A stretch of 64,000 bases of DNA from HRBIN30 sp964534275 (GTDB taxonomy: Bacteria; Desulfobacterota; Binatia; HRBIN30). A model generated the notes under the pieces. It made no database searches, had not been told where the DNA came from, and was given only the letters and a program-made list of their open reading frames with translations. Numbering within the stretch: the first letter of the stretch is position 1; every line of letters begins with the position of its first letter. The DNA lies in assembly GCA_964534275.1 (NCBI GenBank), contig CAZHQG010000011.1, forward strand, positions 1-64,000, given 5' to 3'. Below, piece by piece: positions 50,662 to 58,900 of this stretch. The position numbers were made by a program, and so were the translations under genes.

Positions 50662-52220
50662 GCCCCCATCAGGCGTACCTGTGCTAAACGGGGCGGCCGC
50701 CATGGATGGAGACGAAAGTTGTCAACCCGCTCGCTTACAACGAGAAACGAACGCGGGTGGTACAGAAACACCCACGGAGCATCCTCCACAAGGAGCGTTT
50801 CTACCTCGCGGTACAGCGCAATGCGCGTTTGCTCGTCGAGCGTACGCGCCGCTCGATCGAGCAGGGTATCGACAACGGGGTTGGCATAGTTGGTGTGATT
50901 GTTGACGCCAATTTGCCTCGAGTGGAACAAGACTTCCAGAAAATTACTCGGGTCGGGGAAGTCTGCTTCCCAACCAAGGAGAAACAAATCGACACTCGGG
51001 TTGTGCCGCACTGCATCTAAAAACGGACCCCAAGCGAGAGGTTTCAGTCGCACGCGCACCCCGATGGTGGCCCAGTCTTGCTGCAGAGACTGCGCAACGC
51101 GCATGGCCGTATCGTCGTTTCGCAGCCAAAGCGTGGCTTCGAACCCCGCCCCGTAACCTGCTTCGGTCAAGAGCGCGCGTGCCTTTGCCCGATCCAGCGG
51201 GTAAATCGGCTCTCGTTCGGGGTAATTGGGCATCGTTGGGGGGATTACGCCCCGCGCCGCGGCGCCTCGACCATTCAGCAAGCGAAGAAGCTTTTCGCGG
51301 TCGACCGCGTAGTTGAGGGCCTGGCGTACTCGTCGGTCTGCCAGCGGGCCCCGCCGGCAATTTAGACCGACGTACTGTGTGCGCAGAGTGTCCCCGCTCC
51401 GAAGCAGCGGAGCAATGCTGGCGTCACGAATCACAACGGGAAATTCAGCCAACGGAATTGCCGCTAGGTCCAGTAATCCGAAACGATATCGCATCCACGC
51501 GAGGTCGTCGCTTACTCCGACGAATCGTACGATGCCTTCCAACTGTACGGAAAGCGGCCCCCCGTAATACTTGTTGCGCTGAAACAATAGCCGCTGGCCA
51601 GGAACTCGCTCTGCGAGAACGAACGGGCCACTGCCGACGGGTTGCAGTCCGAAGTCTTCGCCACGTTGGGAAACAATTTCTGGGGGAACCGCTGCGGCGA
51701 AGGGCAAGGCAATCTTGTGAGGGAACAGCGGATCGGGCTCGTCCAGATGAATCACGAGAGTTCGGGGAGGTTGGATTTCCATGCCTGGAATGGCACAGCC
51801 GGGCTGTTCACACTTGCCAGCTCCCTGAATGGTTAGAAAAAAATCCCGCCCAGGCGAACCCGTTCGGGGAGCCAATACACGGGACAGGGCGTACGCCACA
51901 TCGGCCGGCTCGACGCGGCGCCCGATGGAAAACGAGGCGGTATCGCGTAAGCGGAAGCCAAACGCAGTCCTTTCTTCGTTTGCCCACCACTCCGAAGCGA
52001 GCTCCCCTACCAGTCGCCCGTCGTCGGTATAGTCGAGCAAAGTCTCGAAGATGAGGTCTTCGTATTGCCAAGAAGCTGTGTCGTAGCCTCGAGCAGGATC
52101 GAGGGTCGGCACGTCGTCTTTGTCGGCTACTCGGAGGTACCCCTCCCCTACTCCAGGACTTTCGCTGTTGGTGTGACAGCCCGCGAACGACAAAAGAACG
52201 ATGAGCCAAACGGCAATCAC
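50616..52220 (-). CDS. Peptide-type ABC transporter substrate-binding lipoprotein
   Basis: 534 aa, SBP family 5. The GTG at 52220 overlaps the permease stop (GTGA) and follows AAGAGG by 7 bases; signal peptide MIAVWLIVLLSFAGC puts the lipid at Cys15. Family features: LRVADKDDVPTLDPARGYDT near the mature start, IVIRDASIAPL, and VRQALNYAVDREKLLRLLNG. The ORF is open further upstream but that sequence is permease-coding antisense to frame. Substrates of the family: peptides, sugars, nickel; unknown here. Its 3' end overlaps the coiled-coil gene. Confidence 0.9.
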   Translation of the reverse strand: MIAVWLIVLLSFAGCHTNSESPGVGEGYLRVADKDDVPTLDPARGYDTASWQYEDLIFETLLDYTDDGRLVGELASEWWANEERTAFGFRLRDTASFSIGRRVEPADVAYALSRVLAPRTGSPGRDFFLTIQGAGKCEQPGCAIPGMEIQPPRTLVIHLDEPDPLFPHKIALPFAAAVPPEIVSQRGEDFGLQPVGSGPFVLAERVPGQRLLFQRNKYYGGPLSVQLEGIVRFVGVSDDLAWMRYRFGLLDLAAIPLAEFPVVIRDASIAPLLRSGDTLRTQYVGLNCRRGPLADRRVRQALNYAVDREKLLRLLNGRGAAARGVIPPTMPNYPEREPIYPLDRAKARALLTEAGYGAGFEATLWLRNDDTAMRVAQSLQQDWATIGVRVRLKPLAWGPFLDAVRHNPSVDLFLLGWEADFPDPSNFLEVLFHSRQIGVNNHTNYANPVVDTLLDRAARTLDEQTRIALYREVETLLVEDAPWVFLYHPRSFLVVSERVDNFRLHPWRPPRLAQVRLMGAQSRGSRGGRGDNSP

Positions 52221-53032
52221 CGCGATGCCTCTTGCGGGTGTCGTGCAAGTCCCCAGGCGAGAAGCTGAAACGCTGCTACCGAGTACACCAATGCGGCCCC
52301 GGGAAACACCATCAGCCACGGTGCGATCCGATAGTACGCCTGACTTTCGCTGAGCATCCTCCCCCAGCTCGGTGCGGGCGGCGGGACACCGAGGCCAATG
52401 AAGCTGAGCCCGGCGTCGATGAGCAGTGCGTGGCTTGCCGTGATCGCCCAGAGAGCGAGCACAGTCGAGCGGATCGCGGGAAGAATATGTCGTATGAAGA
52501 TGCGCACCCGGCTGCTGCCTAATGCTCGTGCTGCCTCGATGTACTCGCGCCGCGCGAGCGATTGGACTTCTGCCCGTACCGCACGCGCAATCGTGGTCCA
52601 ACCCACCGCAAAAATCACCAGCAGCAATACCCCCACGCTCGGTTCGAACAGCGCAGCCAAACCCATCGCCAGGAGCAAAACGGGAAAGGACAGCACAACG
52701 TCGGTGAGTCGCATAAGGAAGGTGTCCACGGCACCGCCGACGCCTCCGGCGAGCAAGCCCACAAGGGTGCCGAGGAAGGTGCTCGCAAAGGCCGCGCCGA
52801 TTGCGATTGGCAACGAAAGCCGAGCGGCGTAAATGAGGCGGCTGCACACGTCGCGGCCTAGCTCGTCGGTTCCGCAAAGACAGCGCCGCTGCGGGGGAAA
52901 CGGCTCCCCGAACGATGGAAGAGATGGTTGTACTGGGTCGGGTAAGGGCAGATAGGGGGCGGCCGCAGCTCCGACGATTGCGAGGATCAGCATGACCGCC
53001 CCGACGGTGAAGGAGAACGACCGAAATCTCAT
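52217..53032 (-). CDS. ABC transporter permease, DppC-like
   Basis: 271 aa with about six membrane helices. The N-terminal part resembles the OppC/DppC N-terminus with HDLGRD-like LCGTDELGRDVCSRLIYAAR, and the EAA cytoplasmic loop reads EYIEAARALGSSRVRIFIRH. ATG at 53032; 15 bases from the DppB-like gene. No ATPase subunits are seen in the window. Confidence 0.92.
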   Translation of the reverse strand: MRFRSFSFTVGAVMLILAIVGAAAAPYLPLPDPVQPSLPSFGEPFPPQRRCLCGTDELGRDVCSRLIYAARLSLPIAIGAAFASTFLGTLVGLLAGGVGGAVDTFLMRLTDVVLSFPVLLLAMGLAALFEPSVGVLLLVIFAVGWTTIARAVRAEVQSLARREYIEAARALGSSRVRIFIRHILPAIRSTVLALWAITASHALLIDAGLSFIGLGVPPPAPSWGRMLSESQAYYRIAPWLMVFPGAALVYSVAAFQLLAWGLARHPQEASR

Positions 53033-53047
53033 TGGCCGCCTTTTGAC

Positions 53048-53962
53048 TCATACCTCCTTGCGAATCCGTGGGTCGACAAAGGCGTAGCACGCGTCCACGA
53101 GAACATTGGCACCAACCACGAGAACGGTCGCAAAAAGGACTGTGCCCATGAGCATCGGCAAGTCCTGGTTGAATACGGCCTCTACTGCAAGGCGACCCAT
53201 TCCAGGCCAGTTGAACACGGTCTCCGTGAGCGTGACTCCGCCCAAAAGTCCAGCCAAGTCGAGACCAGCCATGGTCATCACGGTCAACAGCGCGTTGCGC
53301 AAGCCATGCACGAACACGACCCGCTCTTCGCTCAACCCTTTTGCGCGTGCCGTGCGGATGAAGTCCTGCGATAGCACCTCCGACAACTGACTACTGACGA
53401 CACGTGCGTAACTTGCTGCCAACCCCACTGCGAGTGCACACGCTGGAAGAACCACCCCGGGAACACTGAAGCCGCCGAGCGGGAAAAGTGGCCACCGATA
53501 AGCAAAGAGGTACAAACACAACATCCCGAGCCAAAAGGGTGGCACGGCAAACGCGAATACCGTTGTTCCAAGGATCCATGGTGTCACGCGCGGGCGTAGG
53601 GCCCCGAGACAACCAAAAAGAAGGCCAAACAGCACAGCCAGAACCCACGCAGTGGCGCCCAGAAAAGCGGTGGCGGGAAGACGTTCGATCAGCGCGTGGG
53701 CTACCGGCTCGCCCGTTACGTACGATCTTCCAAAGTCTCCGCGTACGATTCTCCCAACGTACTTTGCATACTGCACGAGCAGCGGGCGATCCAAACCAAG
53801 CTCGCGGCGAATCTGGTGTAGGACCTCCGGTGGTGCCTTGGGGCCAGCAACTGCAACCGCAGGATCTCCCGGCAAAACCAGCGTGAGCAAGAACGTGACG
53901 AAACTAACGGCTAGGCAAATGATCACAGCCTGTGCCGTTCGCCGAAAAAGGTACGAAGCCAT
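53048..53962 (-). CDS. ABC transporter permease, DppB-like
   Basis: 304 aa, about six membrane helices; the N-terminus MASYLFRRTAQAVIICLAVS has the DppB/OppB pattern, and the EAA loop DFIRTARAKGLSEERVVFVH is present. ATG at 53962 with AAGG before it; an in-frame TTG at 53977 is less likely. First gene of a three-gene run (permease, permease, binding protein). Divergent from the MerR-TPR gene by only 24 bases. Confidence 0.92.
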   Translation of the reverse strand: MASYLFRRTAQAVIICLAVSFVTFLLTLVLPGDPAVAVAGPKAPPEVLHQIRRELGLDRPLLVQYAKYVGRIVRGDFGRSYVTGEPVAHALIERLPATAFLGATAWVLAVLFGLLFGCLGALRPRVTPWILGTTVFAFAVPPFWLGMLCLYLFAYRWPLFPLGGFSVPGVVLPACALAVGLAASYARVVSSQLSEVLSQDFIRTARAKGLSEERVVFVHGLRNALLTVMTMAGLDLAGLLGGVTLTETVFNWPGMGRLAVEAVFNQDLPMLMGTVLFATVLVVGANVLVDACYAFVDPRIRKEV

Positions 53963-53986
53963 ATCCGCCTTTTCCAATCACGCGGG

Positions 53987-55048
53987 GTGAAAAGAGAAAC
54001 ATCTCCTCCTGTGCAAGCACTGGATGCACCGGCCGAAGTTCTCGCCGATTCGGCCCAAGAAAGACTTGTCAGGTGCGCAGGAGTTTGGCAGACACAAGGA
54101 GTACGGGCTGGAAACCCTGCCCACAGATCGTATGCGCAGCGCGTCGAGGTGTTTGTGCCTACAAGACTAGCGAAACGTGCAGGTCGGTCTGGCCGCCGAA
54201 TCGAATCGTTCACGACGGCGCAAGCAGGGAAAGTGTTGGGCGTTTCTCCCGCGCTGGTCCGGAGTTGGGTCCGCATCTGTCGACTTGGGGTGCGTACAAG
54301 CAACAGGAGAATTCTCCTTTCTTTTCAGGACATTGCTTTTCTACGCCAGGCTTTCCATTTACGCGACCGGTTCCGCAAGCGCAGCGATCTCCAGGCGGCG
54401 CTTCGTGCATTACGAGCTCAGGTGTTCGGCGAAGGAGCGGCACGGGGACGCATACGCCCGCGTAACGGGGGACTCGTTTGCGAAGACGACGGAAGCAGCT
54501 GGGACTACGCAACAGGTCAGTTGTTCTTGCCGTTCCCTGAGCAGACTCAGGGCCTTGCTTCGAACCGCAACCGGATCGCGTCGCTTGCGGATCACCGTGC
54601 GCAGCGAACCACGGGAGACGCCGAAGAAGACCCGGCTGGACGATGGTATTTTTTGGGGGTGGCGCGGGAAGAGGCCGGCGACTTGGCGGGCGCGCGGCAA
54701 GCGTATCTGAACGCGTTGAAATGCGACGCCGAATTGTCAGACGCGTGCGTCAATCTCGGTCGTCTTGCTCACTACGAAGGTCGGGTCCAACGAGCCGCCT
54801 TTTGGTATCGGCGAGCACTGAGTATCGCCCCTGAAGACCCAATCGCGCACTACAACCTGGCCATTGCGTTGGAGGATTTGGGCGATCTAGCCGGAGCGGT
54901 GCGCGAGTACCAAGCAGCTTTACAGTGCGACTGGGAGTTTCCCGAGGCACACTTCAATCTGAGTCGAATTTTCCGTTTAATGGGGCATCAGCTTGCTGCG
55001 ATGCGCCACTTGAAGATTTATCGCCAACTCACCGGCCCGAAACGTTGA
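53987..55048 (+). CDS. MerR-like HTH protein with C-terminal TPR repeats
   Basis: 353 aa. A MerR-type winged helix (residues about 69-125; FTTAQAGKVLGVSPALVRSW is the recognition part) is followed by a linker and TPR repeats (about 225-345; WYRRALSIAPEDPIAHYNLA). Such fusions are probably transcription regulators whose TPR part binds a partner. The GTG start at 53987 is uncertain; an in-frame GTG at 54149 would still keep the HTH. No metal or drug binding motif is seen. Possible regulator of the divergent transporter operon. Confidence 0.75.
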   Translation: MKRETSPPVQALDAPAEVLADSAQERLVRCAGVWQTQGVRAGNPAHRSYAQRVEVFVPTRLAKRAGRSGRRIESFTTAQAGKVLGVSPALVRSWVRICRLGVRTSNRRILLSFQDIAFLRQAFHLRDRFRKRSDLQAALRALRAQVFGEGAARGRIRPRNGGLVCEDDGSSWDYATGQLFLPFPEQTQGLASNRNRIASLADHRAQRTTGDAEEDPAGRWYFLGVAREEAGDLAGARQAYLNALKCDAELSDACVNLGRLAHYEGRVQRAAFWYRRALSIAPEDPIAHYNLAIALEDLGDLAGAVREYQAALQCDWEFPEAHFNLSRIFRLMGHQLAAMRHLKIYRQLTGPKR

Positions 55049-55064
55049 TCGTGCCGGGCAACGG

Positions 55065-55090
55065 CTGATGTCCTGTTTTGGACACGTCAG
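55065..55090. terminator. Hairpin between MerR-TPR and lipoprotein genes
   Basis: CTGATGTCC pairs with GGACA-TCAG (2-base bulge) around a 6-base loop TGTTTT, in the 46-base gap between convergent genes. Stem is moderate, T tract is weak. A shared terminator is likely. Confidence 0.45.
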
Positions 55091-55094
55091 TAGA

Positions 55095-56003
55095 TCATTC
55101 GAAGTGGCACACGGCACACGCCTCTTGCCGGTACCCGACTAACGGTGGGTCGTTCGCCGGATCGGAATCCAAATACAACGCCACCCGTTGGTTCACGGTA
55201 GCAAGCCGCTCCTCTGCGAGAGAACGGAAACGCCACGGCTTCCCGTTACCCATGTTGGAAAAGTCCGCGAGGGCAAGGCGATAAAACCCGGCAGCACGGC
55301 GGGCGTCACCAGCTTTGGCGAACAAATCACCAAACAACACGAGCGAGCCTTCGATGTTGTGCGGGGCCTTGCCCGCGTTGCCGCAAATTTGCGGCTCCGT
55401 AAACGGGGAGCACGATGCAGCGGATAACGGGTCGCCCACGTATTCTAAGGCTTCGGCATACAAGGGGCTGTCGCGCGGTACAACGAAGGCCACTGTGCCG
55501 ATGAAGTCAAAAGAGTTGAATTCCGGGTACAACGCGATAGCACTGCGCAATTGCTCGAGGCCCAACTGCTCGATCTCTGGACTCTGTTCTACAACGCCAC
55601 GCATGTAGGTCGCCGCAGCGCGAAACCCAGGGATCCGCCGATCCTCGGGAACAAGGTCCACCGCGCGGTCGAGTGCCGCCTGAGCCTTCCGGATTTCCTC
55701 GCGTTCAAAAGCGGTCGCATTGCGGTAGTCCGCGACACTTTGGGCGAAACGGAACATGTGCATCATCCCTAGGCGGAAAAACGAGAGTCCGTCGTTGGGA
55801 TTGAGCCGGACTGCCTTCGATAACAAATCCACGGCCTCCTGAGCCCGATCTTTGCGGCCGAGCAGCGTGTCGTAAAATGCCTCCTCTCCCGCCTTCGCCA
55901 AGGCGGAAGCGCTGACCGGGGACTGTGTTGGTTCACCATCACTACCACAGCCGATGCCGACACAGAGAATAACGGCCACAACCGAGAAGAGTTCAAATCG
56001 CAT
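55095..56003 (-). CDS. TPR-like lipoprotein with C-terminal CxxCH
   Basis: 302 aa. Lipobox ends at Cys19 (VGIGC). Helical repeat-like region (about 50-290; FRLGMMHMFRFAQSVADYRN is one repeat). The chain ends EACAVCHFE, so Cys296-x2-Cys299-His300 is a heme c-type binding motif only two residues from the end. If matured by the Ccm system it would be a one-heme lipoprotein. An alternative is that the motif is fortuitous or binds metal. Family not recognised. ATG at 56003; an in-frame GTG lies upstream at 56021. Confidence 0.75.
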   Translation of the reverse strand: MRFELFSVVAVILCVGIGCGSDGEPTQSPVSASALAKAGEEAFYDTLLGRKDRAQEAVDLLSKAVRLNPNDGLSFFRLGMMHMFRFAQSVADYRNATAFEREEIRKAQAALDRAVDLVPEDRRIPGFRAAATYMRGVVEQSPEIEQLGLEQLRSAIALYPEFNSFDFIGTVAFVVPRDSPLYAEALEYVGDPLSAASCSPFTEPQICGNAGKAPHNIEGSLVLFGDLFAKAGDARRAAGFYRLALADFSNMGNGKPWRFRSLAEERLATVNQRVALYLDSDPANDPPLVGYRQEACAVCHFE

Positions 56004-56188
56004 AAACTGGGAAACAACCACAGCTCCAACGACGAGACAAGAGATTTTTGGGAAAGCAACGTCAGGCTACGCTTTGGATTGCCGGAGCTCGTAGTTCGAT
56101 AGGAACGAAGCGAGGGCGTTCGCTAGGGCCGAACCGATCGACTCCAGCAAAGGGTGCGCCTGCTGGGAACAGTTAGCCAGGCGTTCGC

Positions 56189-56674
56189 TTAGCCTCCTTC
56201 AGGGAGGCGCTTTGCGAGGATGTTACGAACGAGTTCGGGGCCATCGGCGGCTCCGAGCGCGCGAACGACTCGCCGCGCGATGCGCCACCGTGTGCGGTCG
56301 CGAACGAACTCCCAACGGTTGAAACTCAGGCGCCGAAGGCTGATGGACTGGTCTTCTTCGAGCACGTACAGCCTTGAGTACCCGCACGCGACCGCTTGAT
56401 CCCCGTCGACGCGTACGATGGCGGGTCCCACGGTATGTGCGCTGGCCAGCATTTCGGCTCCGGCTGGCCAGCGCCCGAGCACGGTGGCGACGATGGCGTC
56501 GCGGCCATCGATTCTCAGGTCATCCAACTCGTACACAGCGTCGTCCACAAAGAGCTCCCGCAGGAGTTCTGCGTCGCCGGAGTCGGCAGCGATCGCGTAC
56601 TCTACCATCACGTCGTGAATCGCCAGCATATCTTCGACGGTTCGCAACCGGCGATCGGTATCCTCTGCTTTCAT
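56189..56674 (-). CDS. SnoaL/NTF2-like domain protein
   Basis: 161 aa. Cone-shaped alpha+beta fold pattern: an N-terminal helix (TVEDMLAIHDVMVEYAIAAD), DDAVYELDDLRIDGRDAIVA, then strands ending RTRWRIARRVVRALG. SnoaL-like proteins include small-molecule isomerases, hydrolases and stress-linked scaffolds. The catalytic pattern cannot be judged here. It is the last gene of the minus-strand CoA arm, 3 bases after the DUF35 gene. Confidence 0.8.
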   Translation of the reverse strand: MKAEDTDRRLRTVEDMLAIHDVMVEYAIAADSGDAELLRELFVDDAVYELDDLRIDGRDAIVATVLGRWPAGAEMLASAHTVGPAIVRVDGDQAVACGYSRLYVLEEDQSISLRRLSFNRWEFVRDRTRWRIARRVVRALGAADGPELVRNILAKRLPEGG

Positions 56675-56677
56675 CCC

Positions 56678-57148
56678 TTAGCCTCGCATCCCCTGCAGCG
56701 TGTTTTCTGCTGGCGCCCACACGGGTAACACCACCTCGCTTGTGAGCCGTTTGAACACGACCTGAACCGGCATTCCGAAATACACGTCCTCTGGACGACA
56801 TCGCACGAGATACGTTACCAAACGGGCGCCCTCCTCCGTCTCAACGATGGCAAGCGGGAGCGGCAGCAGGTGCTGAAAGGCGGGCAGGAACGGCTCGTAG
56901 GCAATTACGTAAGAAAACACCCTGCCTTTTCCGCTGGCCTCGAACCATTCGAGCGGAGCTTCTTGCCAGTACAGCGGTTTTGGCGGCCAATGCAGCCGAT
57001 GGGTGCGTCGTTCACGCTGGAGGAGAAGCTTCCCTTGGCGGGCACCTTCCCAAAAAGGGCGCATCACGGGATCTTCTAAATCCGGAAGAGGATAATCTGG
57101 ATGGAGGGGGACGTCGTCGGTGAGGAAGATCGGCTCACGTTCTGTCAT
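56678..57148 (-). CDS. DUF35 OB-fold protein lacking zinc-ribbon cysteines
   Basis: 156 aa. The OB-fold core is present (GKGRVFSYVIAYEPFLPAF, RLVTYLVRCRPEDVYFGMPV). The N-terminal rubredoxin-like zinc ribbon of DUF35 normally has two cysteine pairs; here the segment reads LLQRERRTHRLHWPPKPLYW with no Cys. DUF35 proteins pair with thiolase-like partners. The ATG at 57148 overlaps the upstream gene (ATGA at 57145-57148). It probably serves the Ltp2-like thiolase of the same arm. Confidence 0.85.
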   Translation of the reverse strand: MTEREPIFLTDDVPLHPDYPLPDLEDPVMRPFWEGARQGKLLLQRERRTHRLHWPPKPLYWQEAPLEWFEASGKGRVFSYVIAYEPFLPAFQHLLPLPLAIVETEEGARLVTYLVRCRPEDVYFGMPVQVVFKRLTSEVVLPVWAPAENTLQGMRG

Positions 57149-57561
57149 TGCTGTGAGCTCCCTTCTGTAGACGTTGCCTTCCTCCTTGATGCGCGCACAC
57201 CGCAGTTTCCGACCCCCACCCCAGACTCTGCGTTGTCTCCGGTTACCTGGCAGGAGCCGATTTCCTCCGACGCGAAGCGCACAATCGTGGGACGAGGTCG
57301 ACGTGGAATCGGGCGCAAAGTATCGGCAAGCTTCTGCCGGATGATTTGAAGCTCCCGCTTGCCTGGTCGGCATTCCACCACCACGCGAATTCCCGGATCG
57401 GAGGGGCTCCGCTCCAAATGGAATCCATACACAATTCCTAGCTCTCGCAGGGTGGGCAAAAGGGCCTGCTCGAGTTCACGCACACGCTCAGAAGGCAACT
57501 GTTCCCCATCGGTTTGAAAGTGCGTGTGAATGAATGTTTCCCACTCATCCAGAATGCGCAT
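57145..57561 (-). CDS. Conserved-looking 138-aa protein of unknown function
   Basis: 138 aa. A mixed alpha/beta pattern over residues 1-95 (LREQ-like helix, YGFHLERSPSDPGIRVVVEC strand, ELQIIRQKLADTLRPIP helix), then a less ordered, Ser-rich C-terminal tail. No family recognised. Its stop overlaps the DUF35 start by 4 bases, and it follows the thiolase gene by 86 bases, so it belongs to the same transcript. May be a small accessory subunit. Confidence 0.6.
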   Translation of the reverse strand: MRILDEWETFIHTHFQTDGEQLPSERVRELEQALLPTLRELGIVYGFHLERSPSDPGIRVVVECRPGKRELQIIRQKLADTLRPIPRRPRPTIVRFASEEIGSCQVTGDNAESGVGVGNCGVRASRRKATSTEGSSQQ

Positions 57562-57647
57562 GCGGCGTTCTCCGTTGCAACTCGCGAGAAACTATGCGTA
57601 GCGATGGGCGCCGAGGATGAAAACTAGCCTCCTCCCTGCTGGAGACC

Positions 57648-58835
57648 TCAGGGGGCGCGCAAGACCATCGCACTCGTAGCCACGCCAGCTGCGCCTGTTA
57701 CCAGCACGGCCTTGCAGTTTGGAACTTGATTCCACGAAGTGCCTCGGATTTGCCGTACCCCCTCGAGGATGAGGTTGAATCCGTGGACGTACGCTTCGGA
57801 GAGCCCACCCCCCGAGGTCAGCACAGGAAGCTCTCCGCCAATTTCGATGCGCCCGCCTTCTGTAAACGGCCCCCCCTCGCCTCGCCTGCAGAAGCCGTAG
57901 TCCTCCAACCCCATGATCACCAGCGGCGTGAAGGCATCGTAAATTTGAGCGCAGTCGATGTCCGCCGGACCAAGTTCCGAACGTTCCCAAAGCAATTTTG
58001 CGCAAAACACCGCCGTGGAATCCATCTCCTTCGTGTTGTTGTAGTTCGCCAGGTGAACAGGGTTTGGTCCAGAAGCTTGGGCTACGGAGTGCACGAGTAC
58101 CGGTATGTGGCGCAGATCTTTTGCCCGCTCGACCGATGTCACGACGCAGGCAAGCGCTCCGTCCGTCTCCAAACAACAGTCGTACAGGCAAAGCGGATAA
58201 CTGATCATGCGCCCGTTCAGGTACGTTGGCAGGTCTAGCGGACGCCCCCGCATCATCGCATATGGATTTGTCTGCGCATGCTTCCGTGCCGCAATCGCAA
58301 CGTTGGCAAAGTGCTCCCTCTTGGTGCCGTACAAGTGCATGTGGCGGTGCGCATAGAGGCCGATGATATCCACAGGGCGGATGAGTCCCCACGGCAAGTA
58401 AAGCGACTTGTCGTCGCGGGCGACTCCCCGTTCCTGTGCCCAAGGACGCGAGGTTTTGGCGCCGCGGTTCCGCGCTCTGTGGCACACCACGACAGAAGCG
58501 AGACCCGTGGCGACCGCTGCCGCAGCGTGCATCACCGTGGCCGCCGAGGCGCCCCCGCCGTAAGAAATCTTGTCCCACCAGCGTAAGTTCTCGATGCCAA
58601 GCCGCCGCGCGATCGTGACCTCGTGAGTCGACTCCATTTCGAACATGCTCATGCCGTCGACATCCCGGGCGCGGAGGCCAGCATCTTGAAGTGCGAGTTG
58701 AATTGCTTCGACCGCAGTGTCGGCAATCGGGCGCCCAATGTCTTTCGCGAAGGGCAAATGGCCAATGCCGACGATCGCGATTCGGTCTCGAATGCGGCGG
58801 AATAAATCGCGTTCGATGGGGCTATCGAGCGGCAT
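57648..58835 (-). CDS. Thiolase-like protein, Ltp2 type (no catalytic Cys)
   Basis: 395 aa, thiolase fold. The position that holds the acyl-accepting Cys in thiolases reads SYGGGASAA (residues 91-99): no Cys. The end region has SGGGLSEAYVHGFNLIL, as in Ltp2-type proteins. Steroid-pathway Ltp2 lacks the Cys and acts as a retro-aldolase with a DUF35 partner; here a DUF35 gene lies in the same run. Alternatives: SCP2-like thiolase variants with scaffolding roles. Substrate inferred to be a bulky CoA thioester. ATG at 58835. Confidence 0.82.
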   Translation of the reverse strand: MPLDSPIERDLFRRIRDRIAIVGIGHLPFAKDIGRPIADTAVEAIQLALQDAGLRARDVDGMSMFEMESTHEVTIARRLGIENLRWWDKISYGGGASAATVMHAAAAVATGLASVVVCHRARNRGAKTSRPWAQERGVARDDKSLYLPWGLIRPVDIIGLYAHRHMHLYGTKREHFANVAIAARKHAQTNPYAMMRGRPLDLPTYLNGRMISYPLCLYDCCLETDGALACVVTSVERAKDLRHIPVLVHSVAQASGPNPVHLANYNNTKEMDSTAVFCAKLLWERSELGPADIDCAQIYDAFTPLVIMGLEDYGFCRRGEGGPFTEGGRIEIGGELPVLTSGGGLSEAYVHGFNLILEGVRQIRGTSWNQVPNCKAVLVTGAAGVATSAMVLRAP

Positions 58836-58900
58836 CGGCGGTACTCCCTTCGTAGATGACTGATAAGGCTAGCCCTGAATGCGCCAGTGCAAATTCCGAC

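Noticed and set aside
52221..53090. The upstream extension of the binding-protein frame, giving an apparent 824-aa protein
   Set aside because: This part runs through the permease gene in another frame and has no domain pattern. The GTG at 52220 with a signal peptide and Shine-Dalgarno explains the gene better.
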